Positions 1-4,628 of a DNA stretch of 7,595 bases are shown here, piece by piece. The DNA lies in assembly GCA_013003465.1 (NCBI GenBank), contig JABDIZ010000356.1:1-7595 (forward strand), read 5' to 3'. This DNA comes from Rhodothermaceae bacterium. GTDB taxonomy: Bacteria; Bacteroidota; Rhodothermia; Rhodothermales; Rubricoccaceae. Position 1 is the stretch's first letter; the number at the start of each line of letters is the position of its first letter. The notes beneath the pieces were generated by a model. The model did not search any database and was not told the origin of the DNA. It worked only from the letters and a program-made list of their open reading frames with translations. The position numbers and the translations under genes were made by a program.

Positions 1-51
1 CGTAGGCATGATGCCTTTCTGCATGTCGCCTCTCACACTCCCTGTCCCTCC
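1..51 (+). promoter_or_regulatory. 5' leader of the brkB-like gene
   Basis: This short stretch lies directly upstream of the YihY/BrkB-family gene. It ends in a pyrimidine-rich run (positions 32-51) that abuts the ATG and has no Shine-Dalgarno sequence, a pattern shared with other starts in the window. An 11-base palindromic element, GGCATGATGCC, lies at 5-15. Its single-base loop makes an RNA hairpin unlikely, so it could only be a protein-binding site or chance. No clear -10/-35 or Bacteroidota-type -7 element is visible, and the promoter may lie before the window. Confidence 0.3.
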
Positions 52-942
52 ATGAAACGCATCGGGTATGCCGCCTTCGCCCTCATCAAGACCACATTCC
101 GTGAGGTCGGGGAAGATGATCTGCCGAGCCTGAGTGCGGCCCTGGCCTACTACACCGTCTTCTCGCTCCCGCCGCTGCTCGTGATACTGGTTGCCGTGGC
201 GGGCCTCATCGCCGGACCCGAGGCCGTGCGGGAGGCCTTGCTGGGACAGGTCGGTGGGCTCGTCGGGGCGCAAGGGGCGACGGCCATCGAGACCATGATC
301 GAGGAGGCGAGTGACCTCGGCGCATCGCCGTGGACCAAGGTCGTGGGCTTCCTCACCCTACTGCTCGGCGCAACGGGGGCCTTCGGTGCGCTTCAGAAGG
401 CCATCAATCGCGCCTGGGCGGTTGAACCTGAGCAGGCCAGCGGGCTCCGCGCGCGCCTCTTCAAGCGCGTGCTCTCGTTCGGAATGGTGCTCACGCTCGC
501 GTTCTTTCTGCTCGTGTCGCTGGCCATCAGTACGGCCCTAGCGATGCTCAGTGAGGGGCTCGGCAGCGCGTTGCCGCTGGGCATCCCCGCCGTGATCTGG
601 CAACTGGTCAACCTCGTCGTGTCCGTCGGGGTGACGGCGGGGCTCTTCGCCGTCCTCTTCAAGACGCTACCGGATGCCGAGATCGCGTGGCGCGACGTAG
701 GCATCGGCGCCCTGGCGACGGCCGTGCTCTTCACCCTCGGTAAATGGGGGCTCGGGTTCTACCTCGGCCGGAGCGATCCCGGCTCCGCGTTCGGTGCAGC
801 AGGTACCCTCGCCCTAATTCTTGTCTGGATTTACTACACGGCGCTGATCGTGCTGGTCGGGGCCGAGTTCACGCAGGTTTACGCCAACCGGTACGGGTCT
901 CACATTCGGCCCGACGACGACGCTACTGAGCGTCCGGGGTGA
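52..942 (+). CDS. YihY/BrkB-family inner-membrane protein
   Basis: This 296-aa polytopic membrane protein belongs to the YihY/virulence factor BrkB family (once mis-annotated as ribonuclease BN). The family signatures are the N-terminal run LSAALAYYTVFSLPPLL (about residues 26-43), where an Ala/Tyr/Pro-rich helix begins, and a C-terminal block with GAAGTLALILVWIYY followed by VGAEFTQVYA (about 248-279). About six hydrophobic segments can be seen, roughly at 29-54, 95-113, 140-165, 176-206, 215-238 and 250-273. This matches the usual six-helix layout and the family length of about 280-320 aa. The tail is short, charged and presumably cytoplasmic (DDDATERPG). The molecular function of the family is not settled, and links to serum resistance in Bordetella or to transport are not proven generally. 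The ATG follows a C/T-rich leader without a Shine-Dalgarno. The 3' end overlaps the convergent rhodanese gene by 20 bases. Family assignment is confident; the physiological role is unknown. Confidence 0.93.
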   Translation: MKRIGYAAFALIKTTFREVGEDDLPSLSAALAYYTVFSLPPLLVILVAVAGLIAGPEAVREALLGQVGGLVGAQGATAIETMIEEASDLGASPWTKVVGFLTLLLGATGAFGALQKAINRAWAVEPEQASGLRARLFKRVLSFGMVLTLAFFLLVSLAISTALAMLSEGLGSALPLGIPAVIWQLVNLVVSVGVTAGLFAVLFKTLPDAEIAWRDVGIGALATAVLFTLGKWGLGFYLGRSDPGSAFGAAGTLALILVWIYYTALIVLVGAEFTQVYANRYGSHIRPDDDATERPG

Positions 943-1309
943 CGATGGGCAGCCTGGCCGTGGTCCAGCCTCGGTAGCCGCCATCCATCGACGCCACGTT
1001 GGTGTAGCCCATGCGTTGGAGCGCTTCGGCCGCGAGCGCAGAGCGGTAGCCCCCGCCGCAGTAGAGCACGAGCGGCGTATTCAGGTCGGGGAAGTGCGTC
1101 TCGGCATCGCGCTCGATGATGCCCTTGCCCAGATGCACCGCTGCCGGCAGGTGGCCGCGTTGCCATTCGCTCTCCTCCCGTACGTCTATGAGCGTGAACG
1201 CCTCCCCGCGTTCCTGGCGGGCTCGGATGGTTGCTACATCGGTCTCGGTGATGCGCGCCCGCGCCTGGTCCACGAGTTGCTCAAACCGGGGATTGTGATG
1301 CGTGCCCAT
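923..1309 (-). CDS. Single-domain rhodanese-like sulfurtransferase
   Basis: This 128-aa protein consists of one rhodanese domain. The first part of the fold shows as TLIDVREESEWQRGHLPAA (residues 39-57), the CH2A-type motif DVR-x-E-x-E...GHLPAAVHL. The active-site loop is CGGGYR, with the catalytic Cys84 and loop Arg89, and is followed by SALAAEALQRMGY and the C-terminal signature MDGGYRGW (108-115). An intact Cys predicts a persulfide intermediate, so sulfur transfer from thiosulfate or a protein persulfide is likely, but the acceptor cannot be told from sequence. There is no signal peptide, so it should be cytoplasmic. About 25 residues precede the domain and form a probable helix. It is the last gene of a minus-strand cluster and starts 22 bases after the SPOR gene stop. 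The ATG at 1309 follows a TTTCTTTCTCCCTG-type leader with no Shine-Dalgarno. Its last 20 bases overlap the 3' end of the opposite brkB-like gene. Confidence 0.93.
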   Translation of the reverse strand: MGTHHNPRFEQLVDQARARITETDVATIRARQERGEAFTLIDVREESEWQRGHLPAAVHLGKGIIERDAETHFPDLNTPLVLYCGGGYRSALAAEALQRMGYTNVASMDGGYRGWTTARLPIVTPDAQ

Positions 1310-1331
1310 GTAGACGACAGGGAGAAAGAAA

Positions 1332-1883
1332 TCAGTCGGAACAGGGGCGGACGGGAATCACTTCGCCGGTGCGCTCGATGAGCCAAACGCGCCCGATCTC
1401 CACCTCCGGACGGTCAGGCGTTGCCGGGGCGATGTAGGCCACGGCGAGGTGGGCCTCGGCTGGGGCGCACGGGGAGGCGTGATCCACTTCACGGACCTGC
1501 ACGCTGCCTAGGAAGGCAGCGAGGAGCCCAGGGGGGCCGAGTTCGGGAAGGAGATATGGATAGCCCCCGCGCCGGACGTACGCCTCGGGCTGCGTCCGCT
1601 GGATGGTGGTGAGCGCGACCTCGGCATCGGCGCGCTCGCCGAAGGGGCCATGCACCACGGCAAACAGGCCCGGAGTCAGGGCGCTGTAGAGGTTCGTCGG
1701 GAGGACCCAGCCGTCGTGGCGCTGCGCGTAGGCCTGGGCCGCCGCTTTGTTGGCGAAGCTGCCCGTCATCACGAAGTACGGGCCCTGCTGCGAGGGCGGC
1801 GTCGCCGTCGAGTCAGGCGCCTGCGCACGGGCTCCGTTTGCGGTACCGACGGCGACCAGCAGGCACAGGCAGACGCGCAGCAT
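1332..1883 (-). CDS. Secreted SPOR-domain protein
   Basis: This 183-aa protein has an N-terminal signal peptide (hydrophobic residues 3-15, likely cleavage after ARA at about residue 20), a short Thr/Pro/Gln linker, and then a SPOR-like repeat at about 35-105. The repeat has the typical paired pattern: YFVMTGSFANKAAAQAYAQR opens the first half, and PGLFAVVHGPFGERADAE followed by AYVRR closes the second. SPOR domains bind denuded peptidoglycan, often at the division septum, so an envelope location is expected. The C-terminal part, about 80 residues, matches nothing I recognise and holds two cysteines that could form a disulfide after export. I place the start at ATG 1883. A GTG at 1889 in the same frame directly abuts the TGA of the upstream TerB-like gene and would add only Met-Pro, so translational coupling is likely either way. 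It is the middle gene of the cluster, with the rhodanese following after 22 bases. Domain call good; cellular role inferred. Confidence 0.85.
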   Translation of the reverse strand: MLRVCLCLLVAVGTANGARAQAPDSTATPPSQQGPYFVMTGSFANKAAAQAYAQRHDGWVLPTNLYSALTPGLFAVVHGPFGERADAEVALTTIQRTQPEAYVRRGGYPYLLPELGPPGLLAAFLGSVQVREVDHASPCAPAEAHLAVAYIAPATPDRPEVEIGRVWLIERTGEVIPVRPCSD

Positions 1884-1889
1884 GGGCAC

Positions 1890-2354
1890 TCAGGCGCTTT
1901 CGTTCGGCAGGCCAATCGGGCGGGTGACGGTACCGGCCTGCTGCACGGCATACGCCACATTGTGCAACTCGGCGACCTCATCGCGCGAGAGGTCAAGGAT
2001 CTGGCGAGCCTGATGCAAGCCGAGGTGCTCGCCCGGCTCGATCGACTCGTCGGCCAGGACGATGTCGATCAGGTTGAGCATCAGGCCGCGCCGGATGGCT
2101 AGGCCGGCATCTTTGAGCGCGAGCACACAGCGCTCCAACGGTGGCGGATGAATCGCCTGGGCAAGGACGCGCTTGCGGCCCTCCGGCGACACGTCGCTCA
2201 GGTCGAGCGATTCGAAGATGCGGTCGGTTTCGCTCGCGTCCATCGAGCGGTCAGCGGCCGACATGGCGAAGAGGGCGCCGTAGAATGCGAGGCGCTCCGC
2301 TTCGGCGAGCGCGCTGAGGTCCAGGGTGCCGAACGTGGTCGGAGGCGTAGGCAT
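1890..2354 (-). CDS. TerB-like helical protein
   Basis: This 154-aa, mostly helical cytoplasmic protein resembles the TerB/TerB-like superfamily. Two related halves each carry the acidic signature of this fold: FAMSAADRSMDASETDRIF (about 29-47) and IVLADESIEPGEHLGL (about 98-113), i.e. hydrophobic helix, A-D, acidic turn, then a conserved Glu. A motif LDLSRDEVAEL follows the second, as in other TerB-like proteins. These acidic clusters are thought to bind metal ions in some members. The tellurite-resistance label often attached to the family is not evidence of that function here, since no other ter gene is present. I chose ATG 2354 because TerB similarity begins just after it. An in-frame ATG at 2552 would add 66 residues with no recognisable domain. 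It is the first gene of the minus-strand cluster, and its TGA abuts the SPOR gene start. The start has no Shine-Dalgarno and a C/T-rich leader. Confidence 0.8.
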   Translation of the reverse strand: MPTPPTTFGTLDLSALAEAERLAFYGALFAMSAADRSMDASETDRIFESLDLSDVSPEGRKRVLAQAIHPPPLERCVLALKDAGLAIRRGLMLNLIDIVLADESIEPGEHLGLHQARQILDLSRDEVAELHNVAYAVQQAGTVTRPIGLPNESA

Positions 2355-2384
2355 ACAGCCAGGATGGAGAAATGGGGAGGGAAG

Positions 2385-2412
2385 GGGGGCCCCCGAAAGG
2401 TACGAAGCCCCC
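2385..2412. repeat. GC-only inverted repeat upstream of the TerB-like gene
   Basis: GGGGGC at 2385-2390 pairs perfectly with GCCCCC at 2407-2412 across a 16-base loop. The same G run can instead pair with the adjacent C run (2390-2394), so alternative structures are possible. On the minus strand the element sits about 31-58 bases ahead of the TerB-like ATG and could lie within its 5' leader. There is no T run on either side, so it is not a typical terminator. Role unknown. Confidence 0.4.
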
Positions 2413-2496
2413 AGCCCTTGCAGTCCAAGCGGGTGCGAGTTCCAGGTGAACACAGCGCTTGACTCCCGGTTCGCCGGCAGCGGGACGAATACCTGC

Positions 2497-2528
2497 CCGA
2501 ACGGGGGACCGAGAAGCGCCGAACGGGG
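2497..2528. repeat. 10-base direct repeat, candidate operator
   Basis: CCGAACGGGG occurs at 2497-2506 and again at 2519-2528, 22 bases start to start, or about two helical turns. An inverted near-copy (one mismatch to CGAACGGGG) lies at 2465-2473. Such same-face spacing is typical of tandem regulator binding sites, but short GC-rich repeats can arise by chance in this sequence. Confidence 0.3.
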
Positions 2529-2570
2529 CGCAATGACCGGTATGGGTTCCAAATCGAAATGCCGTAGTCG

Positions 2571-2594
2571 CCTGGGGTAACGGTACCCGGCAGG
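2571..2594. repeat. Bulged hairpin in the divergent region
   Basis: CCTGGGGTA at 2571-2579 pairs with TACCC at 2584-2588 and CAGG at 2591-2594. This gives nine base pairs, a four-base loop and a two-base bulge. A purine-rich tract follows on the plus strand. Without a T run on either strand it does not look like an intrinsic terminator. It could be a leader structure or a protein site. Confidence 0.35.
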
Positions 2595-2700
2595 GAGAAA
2601 AAGAGAAGAGACGGCTTAAGGAGGACGAGAACGACCCGCTAACAAAGGGTTTGGCTGGTGCGCACGCTGCCGGACGCGGGAGGCGCCCGACTTGGAACTG

Positions 2701-2739
2701 CCTTTGGGGGGCACGGCGCGACCGGAAGCGGCCCCCAGG
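2701..2739 (+). promoter_or_regulatory. GC-rich hairpin in the 5' leader of the first subunit gene
   Basis: A six-pair stem joins TGGGGG (2705-2710) to CCCCCA (2732-2737), with two more outer C-G pairs possible across a TT bulge. It ends about 31 bases before the ATG at 2771, and a C-rich, structure-poor stretch lies between. If transcribed, it would sit in the mRNA leader and might stabilise the message or affect ribosome access. It matches no riboswitch class that I recognise. Confidence 0.3.
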
Positions 2740-2770
2740 GCCCCTTCACCCCCCAACCAACTCCAACACC

Positions 2771-3244
2771 ATGCGTTATTTCCTCCTTCTCGCCTTCGGC
2801 GCGCTACTCATTGCGCCGAGCGCGCTTGCTCAATCGGACACACAGACGATCAATGTCACCGTGCCGAGTGTCGAGCTGCTGGACGTGATTCCGGCCAGTC
2901 TCTCCATGACCCTCGCAGCACCGGCCACGGTCGGTGATAGCCTCACGGCTACCGATGCGTCGTCGTCCTATTCGGTGTTCGTCAACACGGCCGCCAACAA
3001 GATCACGGGTGCGATTACCGTCGATGCCTTCGACGAGGTCGTCCTCTACACGTCGCTCGCCGCGCCCGGCGGAGCGACCAGTGCGGGACAGAAGCGGCTC
3101 ACCGCGACGGCACGCGACCTCGTGACCGGCGTGGCGACCGTTCAGGCCTCCGGCCTCGGGATCTCCTACACGGCCAAGGCCCCGGCGACCCTCGCCGCGG
3201 GCAATTACTCGGGGACGATCACCTACACGATTGCCGACGAGTAA
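2771..3244 (+). CDS. Small secreted pilin-like/surface protein (subunit 1)
   Basis: This 157-aa protein has a clear signal peptide (MRYFLLLAFGALLIAPSALA, cleavage before Gln21), which fixes the start at ATG 2771 although the frame stays open upstream to 2651. The mature part is Cys-free, rich in Thr, Ala, Ser and Val, and alternates polar and hydrophobic residues, as expected of a beta sandwich. It ends in NYSGTITYTIADE, a terminal beta strand of the kind seen in subunits of chaperone-usher, DUF4402-like and WxL-like proteins. The exact family is not recognised. Residues 41-48 (PASLSMTL) and 56-58 (DSL) match the next gene's product, suggesting paralogues. It is the first gene of a four-gene operon with a chaperone-like and an outer-membrane barrel-like protein, so it is probably exported and displayed or polymerised at the surface. 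A hairpin after its stop could raise its level relative to downstream genes. Coding and secretion are confident; the subunit role is inferred. Confidence 0.82.
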   Translation: MRYFLLLAFGALLIAPSALAQSDTQTINVTVPSVELLDVIPASLSMTLAAPATVGDSLTATDASSSYSVFVNTAANKITGAITVDAFDEVVLYTSLAAPGGATSAGQKRLTATARDLVTGVATVQASGLGISYTAKAPATLAAGNYSGTITYTIADE

Positions 3245-3269
3245 GCGCACGCGCGCATCGCGTTTCCTC

Positions 3270-3309
3270 AGCCCGGCTTCGCCGCACAGCGTGCGCGGGG
3301 CCGGGCTTT
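3270..3309 (+). terminator. Hairpin between subunit genes, possible partial terminator
   Basis: AGCCCGGC at 3270-3277 pairs perfectly with GCCGGGCT at 3300-3307, and inside it CGCAC (3283-3287) pairs with GTGCG (3291-3295) around a three-base loop. A short T run, TTT at 3307-3309, follows and then a C run. The structure fills the 79-base gap between the first and second subunit genes. The short T run suggests incomplete termination or protection of the upstream transcript's 3' end rather than a full stop, since the same-strand genes continue in close order. Confidence 0.6.
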
Positions 3310-3323
3310 CCCCCCAAGGACAC

Positions 3324-3779
3324 ATGCACCGCCAGCAGGTCCTGGTCCTCTCCCTTCTGATGCTGACGGCCATGTGTGCCGCTTCGGCCCATGGGCAGCC
3401 GTCCTCGGTGTCGGCCTCGCCCGCATCGCTTTCGCTGACACTGCTGCCCTCGGTGGATGATTCGCTTCGGGCCGTCGCCTCGGGAGCGCTTTCGTGGCGC
3501 AGCCGCCGGTTCGACTTTCGCCGGGACAAGATCACCGTCAGCACCTTTGCCCCCGGCCAGCGCTACGCCCTGCGCGTGACGCCCACAAACGTGCGCGGCA
3601 CGGCCCGCCCCGCTGGGACCGTGGAGCTTGTGGATGGGCGCTTCGCACAGGACCTCATCTACAACATCTGGGCGCCCTGGCGCGGCTCTGCCGACCTCAC
3701 CTTCGAGGCCGCGGCCTCGCCTGACGACGGCGCCGGGACCGATGTCCATGTCGTTACCTACACGCTCACCTACCAGTAA
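3324..3779 (+). CDS. Small secreted pilin-like protein (subunit 2)
   Basis: This 151-aa secreted protein has a signal peptide at residues 1-24 (hydrophobic core LVLSLLMLTAM, then CAASAHG). Cys18 is preceded by Met, which does not fit a lipobox, so it is probably not a lipoprotein. The mature part is Cys-free. It begins with PASLSLTLLPSVDDSL (33-48), which closely parallels PASLSMTL...DSL of the preceding gene's product. A shared N/D-K-I-T follows, and both end in an alternating strand, here VHVVTYTLTYQ. This suggests a diverged paralogue, perhaps a minor, tip or adaptor subunit. The start is ATG 3324, because the open frame before it (from 3231) overlaps the previous gene and has no secretion signal. 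The gap to the chaperone-like gene is 33 bases. Exact family not recognised. Confidence 0.78.
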   Translation: MHRQQVLVLSLLMLTAMCAASAHGQPSSVSASPASLSLTLLPSVDDSLRAVASGALSWRSRRFDFRRDKITVSTFAPGQRYALRVTPTNVRGTARPAGTVELVDGRFAQDLIYNIWAPWRGSADLTFEAAASPDDGAGTDVHVVTYTLTYQ

Positions 3780-3812
3780 CCGTCGTCGTTGTCTCACCCT
3801 CCGCCTTCGACC

Positions 3813-4619
3813 ATGACCCGCTCCCTTTCGCTCCTCAGCTTTGCCTTGCTGCTCGTTTCGGCCTCGGCGCAGGCCCAGGTCTACGTCACGACGCCGCTCT
3901 CGCTCGACCGCGAAGCCGCGCGCGGCAGCACCTACGAAGGACTCGTCTCCATCGCTAACTCGACGGATACCGAGCAGGAGGTCCGTCTCTACCTGACTGA
4001 TTACCGCTTCAACGCGGAGGGCGCCAACTGGTACGACGAGCCCGGCACGAGCGAGCGCTCGAACGCCGGATGGATTGCCTTCGGCGCGTCGCAGGTGACC
4101 ATCCCGCCGGAGGGCGCGCTCGATGTGCCCTTTCTCGTAACCGTTCCTGAGGACGACACGCTCGACGGCACGTTCTGGTCCATGCTCATGGTGGAGGGCA
4201 TCCCACGCGAGTCCGCCGAGTCGATTCTCGGGGGCGACAGCGACCATCAGTTCGCCGTCGAGCGCCGCATCCGCTACGGCGTGCAGGTGGCGACGCACAT
4301 CGTGCAGACCGGCGTCACCGATCTCGCCATTCCCTCGGCGCAACTCGCCGGTGCCCCCGATGGCGCGCGCGAGTTGCAGGTCGATGTCGAGAACATCGGC
4401 ACCCGGCTGGGCGACACGCGCGTGTACCTCGATCTCTTCGATGCGGCGGGCGAGTCCGTCGGCCGCTTCGAGGGCTCGGCGGCGCGAATCTACCCGGGCA
4501 CCTCGTTCCGGCATCGCGTGCCACTGGAAGGTGTGGCTCCAGGGGTCTACGAGGCGCTGCTCGTGATTGAGACGGAAGGCGACGAGGCTTTCGGCGCACA
4601 ATACACCCTCGAACTCTGA
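3813..4619 (+). CDS. Secreted Ig-fold chaperone-like protein (PapD/DUF916-like)
   Basis: This 268-aa protein has a signal peptide (residues 1-21, ending SASAQA) that fixes the start at ATG 3813. A TTG in frame at 3789 is less likely. Two Ig-like domains follow. The first (about 22-165) carries LSLDRE (29-34), a strand VSIANSTDTEQEVRLYL, WIAF (87-90), VTIPPEGALDVPFLVTVP (95-112), GTFWSMLMVEGIPRE (119-133) and a basic strand ERRIRYGVQVATHIV (150-164). This order resembles PapD-type periplasmic chaperones (L-D-R on the first strand, I-x-N, P-P-x-G, F/Y-rich strand ending IP, then a basic G1-like strand) and also the DUF916 domain of Gram-positive WxL clusters. The second domain (about 170-268) is a further beta sandwich ending in AQYTLEL. 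There is no Cys in the mature part. It sits between subunit-like genes and a barrel-like gene, so a periplasmic chaperone that delivers subunits is the best inference. It could instead be a structural adaptor. Confidence 0.78.
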   Translation: MTRSLSLLSFALLLVSASAQAQVYVTTPLSLDREAARGSTYEGLVSIANSTDTEQEVRLYLTDYRFNAEGANWYDEPGTSERSNAGWIAFGASQVTIPPEGALDVPFLVTVPEDDTLDGTFWSMLMVEGIPRESAESILGGDSDHQFAVERRIRYGVQVATHIVQTGVTDLAIPSAQLAGAPDGARELQVDVENIGTRLGDTRVYLDLFDAAGESVGRFEGSAARIYPGTSFRHRVPLEGVAPGVYEALLVIETEGDEAFGAQYTLEL

Positions 4620-4628
4620 TAGACTCCT

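Larger units (their letters stand above)
2355..2770. promoter_or_regulatory. Divergent intergenic region, probable promoters for both operons
   Basis: These 416 bases separate the divergent TerB-like and subunit genes, so they should hold both promoters. No protein-coding gene is convincing here. The in-frame extensions on each strand lack domain or signal-peptide logic. What can be seen: a GC-only inverted repeat at 2385-2412, a bulged inverted repeat at 2422-2464, a 10-base direct repeat at 2497-2506 and 2519-2528, a bulged hairpin at 2571-2594, a purine-rich tract at 2594-2612, and a G-run/C-run hairpin at 2701-2739. An AAGGAGG at about 2618-2624 looks like a Shine-Dalgarno but has no start codon at a useful distance. 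No consensus promoter could be assigned with confidence on either strand. Confidence 0.5.

Noticed and set aside
5..15. Palindrome GGCATGATGCC followed by TTT, a possible terminator of an upstream gene
   Set aside because: The loop is a single base, so an RNA hairpin with all five pairs cannot form, and the T run is only three bases. Short palindromes like this occur by chance.
1650..2102. A 150-codon plus-strand open frame opposite the SPOR and TerB-like genes
   Set aside because: Arg/Gln/Val-rich shadow translation without a domain. The minus-strand SPOR and TerB-like reading is clearly supported by family motifs.
2355..2552. A 66-residue N-terminal extension of the TerB-like protein from an ATG at 2552
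   Set aside because: The extension is Pro/Leu/Gly/Ser-rich without charge balance or a signal peptide, overlaps the inverted and direct repeats, and TerB similarity begins only after ATG 2354.
2618..2624. AAGGAGG as a ribosome binding site for a small missed gene
   Set aside because: No ATG, GTG or TTG lies 5-12 bases downstream, and the following frames show no coding pattern before the signal peptide at 2771.
2641..2740. A possible riboswitch ahead of the subunit operon
   Set aside because: I looked for c-di-GMP, cobalamin and similar conserved cores and saw none. Only a simple GC-rich stem is present.
2651..2770. A 40-residue upstream extension of the first subunit
   Set aside because: The signal peptide begins exactly at ATG 2771. 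An Arg/Gly-rich extension would put it internally, and the region forms GC-rich hairpins typical of a leader.
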